Origin: Rhodomicrobium vannielii ATCC 17100
Lineage (GTDB): Bacteria; Pseudomonadota; Alphaproteobacteria; Rhizobiales; Rhodomicrobiaceae
Assembly (NCBI RefSeq): GCF_000166055.1
Contig: NC_014664.1
Span: forward strand, 2,573,501 to 2,637,500
DNA length: 64,000 nt
Reading direction: 5' to 3'
Under the pieces are notes generated by a model, which searched no databases, was not told the origin of the DNA, and was given only the letters and a program-made list of their open reading frames with translations. The translations under genes and the position numbers were made by a program. Numbering within the stretch: the stretch's first letter is position 1; each line of letters opens with the position of its first letter. Of the stretch, positions 48,290-58,048 are shown piece by piece.

Positions 48290-48688
48290 ATGGCACGAAG
48301 CTCCCCCTTCCTCGGCGTCTTTGGCCGGTTCGGACGATCCGAGAGCTTGCGCACGCTCGACAAGGTGTTGCGCGTCGTCGACCTCCATCCCAATCTTGTG
48401 CCGGAAGCCGTGAAGCTGACGGTCGTCTCGCTGCTGATGGACGCGTATGCGGAAGATCCTCGCGAGCCTCATTATCGCCATGCGGCGGAGCTTATCGGCT
48501 ATGTCGCTCTTGGCGCTGACGGGTTCACCGTGGCGAATGGCGAGACCGCTGCAAACGATGCGGAACGCCGGATCGAGGCCGCGCTTGCCGACGAGGACAG
48601 CCTCGATGCGAAGCTCATCCTTCTCGCGCTCCATTCGAGCATCGTGCACCCGGCATTGAAGGAAGCTTGGCAGCTCGAAAGCGACTGA
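48290..48688 (+). CDS. Hypothetical helical protein
   Basis: 132 residues from MARSSPFLGVFGRFGRSESL, with AGGCGG before the ATG. It is mostly helix (RTLDKVLRVVDLHPNLVPEAVKLTVVSLLMDAYAED...), without signal or membrane segment. No motif is recognised. It is divergent from the tail-anchored protein gene. Confidence 0.6.
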   Translation: MARSSPFLGVFGRFGRSESLRTLDKVLRVVDLHPNLVPEAVKLTVVSLLMDAYAEDPREPHYRHAAELIGYVALGADGFTVANGETAANDAERRIEAALADEDSLDAKLILLALHSSIVHPALKEAWQLESD

Positions 48689-48921
48689 GTGCGCGGCGCG
48701 CGCGCCTTTCGCATCAGCGGCTTGGGCGTGTCGGTGGGCACGGGCCTTGCGGCGAGGTCATGCTCACAAAGAACTCGGAGCGATGATCTCGTTTCCACAA
48801 AAGGCGATCTCGCTTGAACAGCATTCGAATTGTTTAACGAAACGGATTATTTTCTGATCGAATCGATTGTCTGCCTTCGGACGGCGTTCTCAAGGCAGCA
48901 CGACCCCGGATGGAGCCTCTC

Positions 48922-49947
48922 ATGCATCCTTCGATTTCCGAACAGCTGCTCGTCGCACCGTCGACGCCGTCCACGCGCATACTTTTCATCGCGCGGCATG
49001 CCCCGCTTGAGCCGAACTATGCAGCGCGCGACTTCGAGGGAGATGGCGGCTATCCCGGCTATTACGCGCGCGTGTTCCGCACCTTGCGCGACCTCGGCTA
49101 TCGGGTCCGCACCGCGAGCGAACCGCTGGCGCTCCTTGCCGCGAAGGGCGAGGCCGACATCGTCTTCTCGCTCTACAACCGCATGCCGATCAACAACCCG
49201 GAGGTGTTCATCCCCTCGCTCTGCGAATATCTGCGCATTCCGTATGTCGGCGCGCGACCGAACATTCGCGCCCTCGCCGAAGACAAATGGCTCGCGAAGC
49301 TCGCCGCCAAGGCCATCGGCATTCCGGTTTCTGAGGGCGCGGTCTACGCTGACGAGGCCGCGCTCGCCACGCCGCCCGGCTTCCCCGGCCCGTATTTCGT
49401 CAAACAGCGTTTCGGCGCGGCCTCGGAGGGCATCAGCGCCGAGTCGATTCAGGACGATTGGGCAGGCGCTGCGCGCGTGGCGGCAAAGCTCATGGCGCGG
49501 GGCATGGCGGTGCTCGTCGAGGGGTATGCGCCCGGCATCGACATCACCGTGCCGTCGCTTGGCAGCGCGAACGGCCCCCTCGTGCTCGGCGTGGTGCGTC
49601 CGCGCTCGGACAAGGCGGGCGGCATCATCACCGAAGACCTGAAGCGCAGCGATCCGCTCGGCTATGAGATTTTCGAGGCGGGCCGCGTCGAAGATGACCT
49701 CCGCGCGGACGCCGCTACGCTGTGGCGCGCCACCGGGCCGATGGACTATTTCCGCATGGATTATCGCTTCGATCCCGAGACGGGGCGGCGCGTCTTCCTC
49801 GAATTCAACATCTGCTGCCATATCGGACGCAGCGGATCGATCTGCCTAGCGGCGGCGCAGCACGGCCTGAGCCAAGCGGACGTGCTCGGCCACGTGATCG
49901 AGTTCAGTCTGAGGCGGCAGGGCGTCGCGCCCGAGGAATGGCGGTAA
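48922..49947 (+). CDS. D-alanine-D-alanine ligase-like ATP-grasp protein
   Basis: 341 residues from the ATG at 48922, chosen because GGAGCC lies upstream of it; an ATG at 48910 adds four. An N-terminal Rossmann-like part (RILFIARHAPLEPN...ADIVFSLYNRMP) leads into an ATP-grasp fold with DKWLAKLAAKAIGIPV, GPYFVKQRFGAASEGIS and a metal-binding end RVFLEFNICCHIG. The last differs from the NxxPG of canonical Ddl, so the substrate may not be D-Ala. It is not near a mur cluster and is alone. Confidence 0.75.
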   Translation: MHPSISEQLLVAPSTPSTRILFIARHAPLEPNYAARDFEGDGGYPGYYARVFRTLRDLGYRVRTASEPLALLAAKGEADIVFSLYNRMPINNPEVFIPSLCEYLRIPYVGARPNIRALAEDKWLAKLAAKAIGIPVSEGAVYADEAALATPPGFPGPYFVKQRFGAASEGISAESIQDDWAGAARVAAKLMARGMAVLVEGYAPGIDITVPSLGSANGPLVLGVVRPRSDKAGGIITEDLKRSDPLGYEIFEAGRVEDDLRADAATLWRATGPMDYFRMDYRFDPETGRRVFLEFNICCHIGRSGSICLAAAQHGLSQADVLGHVIEFSLRRQGVAPEEWR

Positions 49948-50087
49948 GATGACGCAGTAGTGAATAACCTGTGAATCGCCGCAATTCGCTCCGTCCGTAG
50001 ACACAAACCACCGACGAATCAGCTAAAACTCCCTCAGCAAAAGCCAAAGCTAATCCGCAAAGCTCCGAAACCCGAATGCGTTAACGC

Positions 50088-50108
50088 CGGACGCATAGGG
50101 CGTCCGGA
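50088..50108 (+). other. Hairpin upstream of candidate small gene
   Basis: A perfect 8-bp stem, CCGGACGC / GCGTCCGG, loop ATAGG, ends 36 bases before the ATG of the 35-codon frame. It may be a leader structure. Confidence 0.4.
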
Positions 50109-50144
50109 GCGGCGGCTGGATCCGTCATCCAGAAAGGAGAAGCT

Positions 50145-50252
50145 ATGGAGCTTCTGCTTGATCTGGTCGTATTCGTCAGGGACTACTGGCGATTTCGGCT
50201 GGGCAGGTACGAACATGTACGTGCCCATACGTGTCGTTGGCCTAGCACCTAG
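50145..50252 (+). CDS. Candidate 35-residue small protein
   Basis: It opens with a textbook Shine-Dalgarno, AAAGGAG, six bases before the ATG and encodes MELLLDLVVFVRDYWRFRLG followed by 15 basic residues and a stop. The first 20 residues resemble the N-terminus of short DUF5989-like membrane proteins, but the usual hydrophobic C-terminal helix is missing. The stop lies in a GCCTAG-CAC-CTAGGC hairpin. It may be a real microprotein or a truncated remnant. Confidence 0.4.
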   Translation: MELLLDLVVFVRDYWRFRLGRYEHVRAHTCRWPST

Positions 50253-50267
50253 GCGATGATACCAAAG

Positions 50268-50300
50268 GAGGGCGGTTTTGTCTGACGGACGGCCGCCCTC
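50268..50300. other. GC-rich hairpin in the 49948-50382 gap
   Basis: An 8-bp stem, GAGGGCGG / CCGCCCTC, with a 17-nt loop and no clear T-run. It lies between the candidate small gene and the lysA end and may terminate either. Confidence 0.45.
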
Positions 50301-50382
50301 TCAGTTGCGAATCATAGTTCGATTTCGAATCCTAGCCAATAAACCTAGACTAAGGCTTGCGTCCCGACGCAACCCTTGATGA

Positions 50383-51651
50383 TTACCGAAGCCAGCCCGC
50401 GAGCGGCTCGGCGCGCAGCATGTCTTCGTAGCTCGGGCGCGGACGCACCACGGCGTAATCCGCGCCGTTGACGAGCACCTCAGGAACGAGCCGCCGCGTG
50501 TTGTAAGTGGACGACTGCGCCGCGCCATAAGCACCCGCCGTCATCACCGCGATGAGATCGCCCGGCGCAAGCTCCGGCATATCGCGGTCCTTCGCGAGGA
50601 AATCGCCCGTCTCACACACCGGCCCGACGACATCGGCGCGGCCGATGCTGGCGTTCCGCTGCGCCTCGTTCACGGGCCAGATGTCGTGATAGGCGTCGTA
50701 AAGCGTCGGGCGAACGAGGTCGTTCATGCCCGCGTCCACGATGACGAAGCGCTTTTCGCCGCTGTGCTTGGAATAGATGACCTGCGTGACGAGGATGCCC
50801 GCATTGCCGACGATGATGCGCCCCGGCTCGAACAGAAGTCTCGCGCCGAGCCGGTTCGACAGGCCGATGACGATCTCGGCATAGTCGCTCGGCAGAGGCG
50901 GAACTTCCTGATCCCAGCGATAGGGAATACCGAGCCCGCCGCCGAGATTGACATAGGAAATCGTGTGGCCGTCGCGGCGCAAATCTTCCACGAGGTTCGC
51001 CATCAGGTCGAAGGCGTCGCGGAACGGCTCCATATGTGTGATCTGGCTGCCGATGTGCATGTGCACGCCCGCCACGTCGAGGCCCGGCAGGTCGCGGGCG
51101 AGGGCATAAAGCGCGCGCGCGTCGCGCCAGCTTACACCGAATTTGTGTTCGGATTTGCCGGTGGAAATCTTGGCGTGGGTTTTGGCGTCCACGTCGGGGT
51201 TGATGCGAAACGCGATGCGCGCTGTCCTGCCGCGTCCGCTGGCAACCTGAGAAAGCGCGCGAAGCTCGGCCTCGCTCTCGACGTTGAAGCCGTAAATGCC
51301 TGCGTCGAGCGCGAAGGCCATTTCAGCCTCGGTCTTGCCGACGCCCGAGAACACGATCTTGTCAGCCGGGATGCCCGCCGCCAGCGCGCGCCGGATCTCG
51401 CCCTCGGAGACCACATCCGCGCCGGAGCCGAGCTTCGCCAGCGTGCGGATCACCGACACGTTGGAGTTGGCCTTGATGGCGTAGCAGACGAGCGCGTCCA
51501 GACCGGTGAAGGCCTCGGCGAACACGCGATAATGGCGCTCTATCGTGGCGGTGGAGTAGCAGTAAAACGGTGTGCCGACATCGCGAGCGATAGCGTCGAG
51601 AGCGGCACCCTCGGCATGAAGGATGCCGTTCTTGTAAGAAAAATGATGCAT
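50383..51651 (-). CDS. lysA: Diaminopimelate decarboxylase
   Basis: 422 residues, fold type III PLP enzyme that decarboxylates meso-DAP to lysine. PLP lysine K60 lies in VCYAIKANSN; the HMHIGSQ loop, GGGLGIPY and EPGRIIVGNAG bind PLP phosphate; GPVCETGDFLA supplies the active-site Cys from the partner subunit. It lies 9 bp after lptM and downstream of argH, a common alphaproteobacterial order. Confidence 0.95.
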   Translation of the reverse strand: MHHFSYKNGILHAEGAALDAIARDVGTPFYCYSTATIERHYRVFAEAFTGLDALVCYAIKANSNVSVIRTLAKLGSGADVVSEGEIRRALAAGIPADKIVFSGVGKTEAEMAFALDAGIYGFNVESEAELRALSQVASGRGRTARIAFRINPDVDAKTHAKISTGKSEHKFGVSWRDARALYALARDLPGLDVAGVHMHIGSQITHMEPFRDAFDLMANLVEDLRRDGHTISYVNLGGGLGIPYRWDQEVPPLPSDYAEIVIGLSNRLGARLLFEPGRIIVGNAGILVTQVIYSKHSGEKRFVIVDAGMNDLVRPTLYDAYHDIWPVNEAQRNASIGRADVVGPVCETGDFLAKDRDMPELAPGDLIAVMTAGAYGAAQSSTYNTRRLVPEVLVNGADYAVVRPRPSYEDMLRAEPLAGWLR

Positions 51652-51660
51652 GACGCGAGT

Positions 51661-51834
51661 TTAACGCAGGAGCGGGTCCAGAATGAAGGGCCGATCCGGG
51701 TCAACCTTTCCTTTTGCGTCTTTTGGCACGTCCGGCGGCGGCAAAGGGCGTTGAAGGTCGCTCTTTTTCCCGCAGGCCGACAGCCCAAGCGCGAGCACGA
51801 AAGCAAGTACCAGATTGCGACTTAAGCCAGTCAT
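51661..51834 (-). CDS. lptM: LptM/YifL-type small lipoprotein
   Basis: 57 residues: MTGLSRNLVLAFVLALGLSAC gives a lipoprotein signal with lipobox LSAC. The mature start CGKKSDLQRPLPPP is the conserved short motif of LptM, which in E. coli helps oxidative maturation of the LPS translocon LptD. The ATG at 51834 is used; an in-frame extension to 51912 would spoil the signal peptide. It lies between argH and lysA. Confidence 0.85.
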   Translation of the reverse strand: MTGLSRNLVLAFVLALGLSACGKKSDLQRPLPPPDVPKDAKGKVDPDRPFILDPLLR

Positions 51835-51962
51835 CGTATCCCCGTCACCGCGCCCGAAGCTTATGCCGAAGGCTTGACCAAGCCTCGCCTCGCGCGCATC
51901 GCCTGCAGGCAAACGTACGACGCCCGCCCCGCAACCTCAGCCACGCGATCCCTAGCCCGTGT

Positions 51963-53360
51963 TTAGCGCGAAGTTCCGGCGGCTTCCAGCTTCTTCAGCC
52001 AGATTTCAGCCGCCGCCTTCACATTTTGCGGCGCTGTGCCTCCAAAGCTGCGGCGGCTTTCCACCGACTTATCCACGTTCAGCACGTCGAAAATGCGCTC
52101 CGTGATACGCGGCTCGACGGCCTGCATATCCTTCAGCGGCACCTCATGAAGATCGACGCCGAGGTTTTCGGCATGCTTCACGATGCGGCCTGTGACGTGA
52201 TGCGCCTCACGGAATGGAAGCTGCGCGTGCAGCACGAGCCAGTCTGCAAGGTCGGTCGCGGTCGAGAAGCCCTGACCGGCGGCGTCGCGCATGCGCTCTG
52301 GCACCGGCTCCATGTCCTCGATCATGCCCGTCATCGCGGCGAGGCCGAGCGACAGCGCGTCGATGGCGAGGAACACGGCCTCCTTGTCTTCCTGCATGTC
52401 CTTGGAATAGGCGAGCGGCAGGCCCTTCATCACCGTCAGCAGTGAAACGAACGCGCCCGCGATGCGACCCACCTTGGCGCGCACGAGTTCGGCAGCGTCC
52501 GGGTTGCGCTTCTGCGGCATGATCGACGAGCCGGTGGTGAAGCGGTCGGACAGCGTGATGAATTTGAAGCCCGCGCTGAACCAGACGACGATCTCTTCCG
52601 ACAGGCGCGAGAGGTGCGTGGCGCAGATCGCGGCGGCGGCGAGCGTTTCCAGCGCGAAGTCGCGCGAGGACACGGAGTCGAGCGAGTTCGCGAGGGGGCG
52701 CGCGAAGCCGAGCGCGGACGCAGTCATGTGCCGGTCGATGGGGAACGACGTGCCGGCGAGCGCGGCCGCGCCGAGCGGGCTTTCGTTCACGCGCGCCCTT
52801 GCGTCGGCGAAGCGGCCACGGTCGCGGTCCAGCATCTCGACATAGGCGAGGCAGTGGTGGCCGAAAGTGACCGGCTGCGCCACCTGCATATGCGTAAAGC
52901 CCGGCATGATGGTAGCGGCGTGAGCCTTGGCCTTCGTCGCAAGCGCGAGCTGGAGCGTGGTGATTTGCTCGTCGAGATGATCGATCGCGCCCCGAATATA
53001 GAGGCGGAAATCCGTCGCCACCTGATCGTTGCGCGAGCGGCCGGTGTGGAGCTTGCCCGCGACCGGGCCGATGATGTCCTTCAGCCGCGCTTCCACCGCC
53101 ATGTGGATGTCTTCATATTCGCGGCGGAACTCAAAGCGCCCGCCCTCGATCTCCTCGCGCACCGTATCGAGGCCCGCGACGATCGCGTCGGCCTCTTCGG
53201 GCGTAACGATCCCGCACGCGCCGAGCATCCTGGCATGCGCCTGAGAAGCGCGGATGTCCTCCGCATAGAACCGCTGGTCGAACGAGATGGAGGCGTTGAT
53301 CTCCTCCATGATTTCGGCGGGCTTTGTCTCGAAGCGCCCGCCCCACATTTTATTGGCCAT
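51963..53360 (-). CDS. argH: Argininosuccinate lyase
   Basis: 465 residues of the fumarase/aspartase superfamily; last step of arginine synthesis. Signatures: KMWGGRF at the N-terminus, [16 protein letters not shown], the catalytic-loop [12 protein letters not shown] with the catalytic Ser, and [10 protein letters not shown]. It is first in argH-lptM-lysA (128 bp to lptM) and divergent from the genes towards tlpA. Confidence 0.96.
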   Translation of the reverse strand: MANKMWGGRFETKPAEIMEEINASISFDQRFYAEDIRASQAHARMLGACGIVTPEEADAIVAGLDTVREEIEGGRFEFRREYEDIHMAVEARLKDIIGPVAGKLHTGRSRNDQVATDFRLYIRGAIDHLDEQITTLQLALATKAKAHAATIMPGFTHMQVAQPVTFGHHCLAYVEMLDRDRGRFADARARVNESPLGAAALAGTSFPIDRHMTASALGFARPLANSLDSVSSRDFALETLAAAAICATHLSRLSEEIVVWFSAGFKFITLSDRFTTGSSIMPQKRNPDAAELVRAKVGRIAGAFVSLLTVMKGLPLAYSKDMQEDKEAVFLAIDALSLGLAAMTGMIEDMEPVPERMRDAAGQGFSTATDLADWLVLHAQLPFREAHHVTGRIVKHAENLGVDLHEVPLKDMQAVEPRITERIFDVLNVDKSVESRRSFGGTAPQNVKAAAEIWLKKLEAAGTSR

Positions 53361-53708
53361 CGCTGTCTTCGCCTAGAGCCCGTTCTGCTGATCGGTAAAA
53401 CGGTCTCCATCCAGGAGTTTAGAAGTGGTCCTCATGATTTCGCCCTTTGCTCGCGAGGATACAGCAACCGGATGCAAATGCCGAAAACAGGACCGCTAGA
53501 GGGCTTGAAGCGCAGCATTAGCGCGCTGCCGCCGAATGTACAAGCGGGCTTCGACACTCAATGTAGCAGCTTTTTCAGTAGCCTGAATTTTGGGCAACGA
53601 AGCCGTATGACGTTTCGGCAGGGAACGCCTGCGCGGCTCAAGCATTGATATCATGACGGTCTTTTGGCGCGCCGTGCTTCTAGCGCCGCCCGCTGGATGG
53701 AGGAAGAC
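53361..53708. other. Intergenic region upstream of argH
   Basis: 348 bp containing the argH promoter region. A 127-codon minus-strand frame covering part of it overlaps the better-supported plus-strand gene and was not accepted. No hairpin or operator stands out. Confidence 0.35.
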
Positions 53709-54032
53709 ATGGAACGTGGTCTGGAACGAGGCATTGAGACGACCCAACGCAGCCGCATCGATCTCGCGGAATGGCGCGGCAGGGACGTGACCCGCCAGTA
53801 TGAGTTCGGCGAGAGCATGGTGCCTGAGCATCGTCTGCGGAGCTCGCTTGAGCGCACCGAGATTTTCAGCGCCGAGCACGAGGGCGAGACGGGGGAGGAA
53901 GGGATCGTTCAGATCGAATCGTTCCCCACAGCGCGCGATATGATGGCGCTCGGCTATGCTTACGCCTATGGCAAGGGAGTGACTGACCGCAGGACGAAGA
54001 ACCTTCGCGTGCGTGCGATGGGCACGCGCTGA
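53709..54032 (+). CDS. Small charged hypothetical protein
   Basis: 107 residues from the ATG at 53709, which has GGAGG five bases upstream; earlier in-frame ATG 53697 and TTG 53664 lack one. It is highly charged (RSRIDLAEWRGRDVTRQYEF, EIFSAEHEGETGEEG) and ends in a basic tail RRTKNLRVRAMGTR. No signal or membrane segment. A weak GCGTGC/GCACGC hairpin and T-run follow the stop. Family not recognised. Confidence 0.55.
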   Translation: MERGLERGIETTQRSRIDLAEWRGRDVTRQYEFGESMVPEHRLRSSLERTEIFSAEHEGETGEEGIVQIESFPTARDMMALGYAYAYGKGVTDRRTKNLRVRAMGTR

Positions 54033-54183
54033 CGTTTTTTATGAAGGCTCGATGAAATGTTTGGGCGGGATCGCGCTGTGATCTCGCCCTTTCTCTGCCG
54101 CCGTCCACCGCGATGACCTGCGATGGTTATTGCGTCCATCGTGCAGCTTGACTGTGCGATATGCGTGATGAAAAGCTCCGGGC

Positions 54184-54828
54184 ATGGAAACCGGTAACGA
54201 CGACGGCGGAACACGGAGGCAAGGCTTCCTCATCTATGGTCTTGCCGCTGCGGGGGCGCTCGCGGTGATGGCTGTGGGCATGGTCATGGAGCGCGCGTCC
54301 AACGTGCCAGACGAGCCGCGCCCGGCGGCGGTCACGGTTCCGACCCCGGTCGAGTCCGGCCAGTTCATCCGGCACGCCAAGCCAGTCACGCTCCCGGCGC
54401 TTTCATTCAATGGCGCGGACGGCAAGGCGCGGTTCCTTTCCGAGTGGCGCGGCAAGATTGTACTGCTGAACATATGGGCGACGTGGTGCCCGCCGTGTGT
54501 CCGTGAAATGCCCGCGCTCGACAAGCTTCAGGCCGAAAAGGGCGGCGACGGTTTCGCTGTCGTCGCGGTCAGCACGGATCGGAGCGGCCTTGCGAAGCCG
54601 AAGGCGTTCTACGAGCGCGTCGGGATAAAGAGCCTGGCGCTGTTCAATGAGACGAGCGGGGACTTGAGCCTCGCGCTGGACGCGGACCGCCTGCCGCTGA
54701 CGATCATTCTCGACCGAGAAGGCCGGGAGGTCGGGCGCTATTTCGGCGCGGCGGAATGGGATAGCGCGGAGGTCTTCGCCAAGGTCATGGCGATGGCGGG
54801 CGCGACAGCCGGAGCGGCGCGCCGTTAG
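54184..54828 (+). CDS. tlpA: TlpA-type thiol-disulfide oxidoreductase
   Basis: 214 residues. An N-terminal membrane anchor (about 15-35) places a thioredoxin-fold domain in the periplasm. The active site is WCPPC (101-105) in LLNIWATWCPPCVREMPAL, with the cis-Pro region DRLPLTIILDREG. TlpA proteins reduce periplasmic cysteines, for example in cytochrome oxidase copper centres. It converges on the large FAD oxidase gene, 8 bp apart. Confidence 0.88.
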   Translation: METGNDDGGTRRQGFLIYGLAAAGALAVMAVGMVMERASNVPDEPRPAAVTVPTPVESGQFIRHAKPVTLPALSFNGADGKARFLSEWRGKIVLLNIWATWCPPCVREMPALDKLQAEKGGDGFAVVAVSTDRSGLAKPKAFYERVGIKSLALFNETSGDLSLALDADRLPLTIILDREGREVGRYFGAAEWDSAEVFAKVMAMAGATAGAARR

Positions 54829-54836
54829 CTCGCACA

Positions 54837-57746
54837 TTACCCGACGATTTCGGCGTCGCCCTTCAGCGCGAGGTCGAGCAGCATCGCGGGATGGCGCGCG
54901 GGGCGGCCCAGCCCATCCTGAACCTGCTTGCGGCAGGAATAGCCCGTGGCGGAAACGAGCGCGTCGCGGCCAGCCTTGCGGATCGCGGGAAACAGCGCCT
55001 GCTCGGCCATGGCAAGCGACGCGTCGAGCGTGTCGGGCGTCATGCCCATCAGCCCGTTCAGCCCGCAGCAGGACGGCGGAGCGGGCGTGATGGTCAGGTC
55101 GGGGATCAGTCGCAGCAGGGCTTCGGCATGCGCGTCGACGCCGTGCGCGCGCTCGTGGCAATGCGAATGCAGCACCACGGTTGCCTCGATGGCCCTCAGC
55201 GGGAGCGACAAGCCGCCGTCGCCGATGCGCCGCGCGAGAAATTCCTCGAACAGCAAAACGGGCGGCGGGTCCGCGACCGGCAGGCCAAGCGCCGCATATT
55301 CGTCGCGCATCATCAGCACGCAATTCGGTTCGAGGCCGATGACGGGCACGCCGCGCTCGGCATAGGCGGCCGCCGCGCGTGACAGCCGCATCGCCTGCGC
55401 GCGCGCCTTCTCGATGTCGCCCGCATCATAGGCGCAGCGCCCGCAGCATAGCGCGCCGTCTTCGCCGTCGGTGAAGGCGACGACGCCGTAACCCGCCGCT
55501 TCGAGTACGCTCTGCGCAGCGCGGAGGTTTGCCGTCTCGAACGAGCGGTTGAACGTGTCCGCGAACAGCGCAACGACGCCGCGCGGTCCCGGTTCCGCCT
55601 CGACCGGCGCGCGGAAGCGGCGCCCCGCCCAGCGCGGCCATGGGCGGTCGGCGGCAAGCCCGAGCTTCCGCTCCGTAAAGCGGGCCAGACCCGGCAGCAG
55701 GTCGCGGAGGGCGAGAAACCATCGCCAGCGCGCCGCGCGCTCGGTGTAATCTGCAAGGTTGGCGTAAAGCTCCTGCGCGCGGGAGAAGCGGCCTGCCGCG
55801 CGTGCGGCGGCGAGTGCCTCGACCTTCATCTTCGGGATGTCGATGCCGAACGGGCATGCGGAGCCGCACGCCTTGCATGAGACGCACAGCGCCATGGTTT
55901 CAAGCAGCGCGGGCGAGCCAAGCGCCTCGTCTCCGAGTTGGCTCGAAAGCGCGAGCCGCACCGTCCCCGCGCGGCCGCGCGGGGAGTCGCGCTCATCATG
56001 CGTCATGGCGAAGGACGGGCAGGCGAAACGCTGCTCGGCCGTGCGGCAGAGCGCGTGCCCGGCGCAGCGGCGCGCATGTTCCAGCGCGCGCGCGGGCGTC
56101 GCTTCGGCCTCCCATGTGAGGGCGACCGGCGCGTCGGCGGCCTTCGCCTCTCGCGGGGCGCGCAACAGCGCCGCATCGTCGAAATCCGGCGGGCGAAGGA
56201 TTTTGCCGGGGTTCAACACGAAGCCCGGATCGAGATGCGCCTTGAGGTCCGCGAAGAGCCGCAGCGCGCCCGGACTTAGCGCACGTTCCAGCCCCTCGCT
56301 TCGAGCAAGGCCGATGCCATGGCCGCCGCTCAGCACGCCGCCATGACGCACGATCAGCGCCGCCATCTCGTCGGACAGCGCACGCATGCGCTCCCGGTCG
56401 TTCGTGTGGCGGAGATTCAGCACCGGCCGTACGATCAGACAGCCGCGCCCGGCGCTGCCATAAAGCGCGGAGCGGACGCCGTGCTTGCCGAGCAGCGCTT
56501 CAAGCTCCGCTCCGTAGGCGGCGAGGCAGTGGAGCGGCACCGCGCCGTCCTCCATGAACGACAGAGGCTGCGCCGCCGATTTCATGCGCCACGCACGCGT
56601 GACTGCGTTGTGCCGCAGCTGCCAGAGCGCGGCGCGGTTGTTCTCGCCGATGATCTCCACGAGCGGGAAGCGGCCCTTGTCGGCTTCGGCCAGCGTTTCG
56701 GACAAGCCCTTGAGGAGCCGCGTGTTGTCGACCGGGTTTTCCTCGTCGAATTCCACGATCAGCAGCGCCTCGGGATCGCCCTGCAGGAGGCGCGCGGCAT
56801 GCGGGTCGCGCCGAGCCGCGACGATGTCGATCAGCGTGCGGTCGAGGAGTTCGATCGCGGTGGGATTTAGGAGCGCGATCTTCGGGATGACGCGCAGCGC
56901 GCCGCCGAAATCGGCAAAGCGGCAGACGCCAAGCGCGCGCGTTCCGGGCAGCCGCGCAAGCTTCAGCTCGATGCTGATGGCGATGGCGAGGGTGCCTTCG
57001 GAGCCCGCGAGCAGCCGCGCGAGGTTCTGGTCTTCGGAATAGGACAGGAGCGCGCGCAGATCATAGGCGGGCGGCTCCGGCGTGCCGGGCGGGCGCAGCG
57101 GGAACTCGCGGGCGATGTCCTTCTCGTGCGCTTCGCCGAATTGAAGGAGGTCGAGGAGGCGGTCGCGGCCGGGAAAGCGCGCCGTTTCATCTTCGGCGAT
57201 GGCGCGAAAATGCACGCGTTGCCCATCGGCGACGAGCGCCATCGCGGAGAGGATGCGGTCGCGCATCGAGCCGTAACGCAGGGCGCGCAGTCCGCTCGAA
57301 TTGTTGCCGAGCATGCCGCCGACCGTCGCCGATTGCGCCGAGGCGATTTCGACCGGGAGGAAAAGACCATGCGGCTCGAGCGCCGCCGCGAGCGCTGCGG
57401 GCGTGCATCCCGGTTCGACCACGCATCGCGCGTTTTCAACGTCGATTGCGCCGATGCCGCGCATATATTTCGTGAAGTCGAGGACGACGCCTTCGCCGAG
57501 CGCCTGGCCCGCGGTCGACGTGCCACCGCCGCGCGCGATGACGGACAACCCTTCCTCTCGCGCCATTTCGAGGACGATGGCCACGTCGCTCTCAGACTTT
57601 GGGCAAGCCACTCCCGCCGGGAAGCTCTGATACATGGATGCGTCGGTGGCGTAGCGGCCTCGCGTGAAAAGGTCGCTTGAGGCGTCACCCTCGATCTCTT
57701 GGGCGAGCCTGTCCCAGAAAGCGGGCGACGCCTTGCGCAATGCCAT
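54837..57746 (-). CDS. FAD-linked oxidase fused to Fe-S/CCG domain (YdiJ/D-lactate dehydrogenase-like)
   Basis: 969 residues. The N-terminal FAD-binding type 4 domain has RGGGTSTAGQALGEGVVLDF and GGMLGNNSSGLRALRYG; an FAD-oxidase C domain follows to about 530 (SGGHGIGLAR). The 4Fe-4S site CVSCKACGSACPFGIDIPKMK and C-terminal CCG-type motifs (CCGRCAYDAG, CCGLNGLMG) complete the fusion. Such proteins oxidise D-2-hydroxy acids (D-lactate or D-2-hydroxyglutarate) and pass electrons through Fe-S clusters. Substrate unproven. Confidence 0.87.
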   Translation of the reverse strand: MALRKASPAFWDRLAQEIEGDASSDLFTRGRYATDASMYQSFPAGVACPKSESDVAIVLEMAREEGLSVIARGGGTSTAGQALGEGVVLDFTKYMRGIGAIDVENARCVVEPGCTPAALAAALEPHGLFLPVEIASAQSATVGGMLGNNSSGLRALRYGSMRDRILSAMALVADGQRVHFRAIAEDETARFPGRDRLLDLLQFGEAHEKDIAREFPLRPPGTPEPPAYDLRALLSYSEDQNLARLLAGSEGTLAIAISIELKLARLPGTRALGVCRFADFGGALRVIPKIALLNPTAIELLDRTLIDIVAARRDPHAARLLQGDPEALLIVEFDEENPVDNTRLLKGLSETLAEADKGRFPLVEIIGENNRAALWQLRHNAVTRAWRMKSAAQPLSFMEDGAVPLHCLAAYGAELEALLGKHGVRSALYGSAGRGCLIVRPVLNLRHTNDRERMRALSDEMAALIVRHGGVLSGGHGIGLARSEGLERALSPGALRLFADLKAHLDPGFVLNPGKILRPPDFDDAALLRAPREAKAADAPVALTWEAEATPARALEHARRCAGHALCRTAEQRFACPSFAMTHDERDSPRGRAGTVRLALSSQLGDEALGSPALLETMALCVSCKACGSACPFGIDIPKMKVEALAAARAAGRFSRAQELYANLADYTERAARWRWFLALRDLLPGLARFTERKLGLAADRPWPRWAGRRFRAPVEAEPGPRGVVALFADTFNRSFETANLRAAQSVLEAAGYGVVAFTDGEDGALCCGRCAYDAGDIEKARAQAMRLSRAAAAYAERGVPVIGLEPNCVLMMRDEYAALGLPVADPPPVLLFEEFLARRIGDGGLSLPLRAIEATVVLHSHCHERAHGVDAHAEALLRLIPDLTITPAPPSCCGLNGLMGMTPDTLDASLAMAEQALFPAIRKAGRDALVSATGYSCRKQVQDGLGRPARHPAMLLDLALKGDAEIVG

Positions 57747-58048
57747 CGGTCCTTGAAAAGAAATGCGGTGGTCGCGTCCTCCGCCGCCGCCAGCCGCAGA
57801 CCATGACCGAGAGTCTTCCCAAGCGCAATGGTCTGTTAACCACGCACGGTTAGCCTGAACGCAGCTTGAGGTTGTGTCCGGGTTTTGCGTGTACCATGAG
57901 CCGAGTTTGTGTCTGTGACTGTTGCGTGTTGGCGTCCCTGTCGCAAAAAGCGGCGGTAAACGCGCAAGTTTGGTGCAAGACGAAAACCGCGCCCAGCATT
58001 CGCCCGAATCTCCTTTCTGGACTTGTTGCTCCTCGCTTTCCGTTTGAG
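57747..58048. other. Divergent intergenic region between FAD oxidase and rlpA
   Basis: About 300 bp with promoters for both genes. An inverted repeat TTAACC-N6-GGTTAG lies at about 57836-57853, but its spacing does not fit the CtrA consensus. Nothing else is supported. Confidence 0.35.

Noticed and set aside
53496-53879. 127-codon minus-strand frame upstream of argH
   Set aside because: Overlaps the plus-strand gene at 53709, which has a good Shine-Dalgarno; the minus frame has none.
57836-57853. TTAACC...GGTTAG inverted repeat before rlpA considered as a CtrA site
   Set aside because: Half-site spacing does not match TTAA-N7-TTAA.
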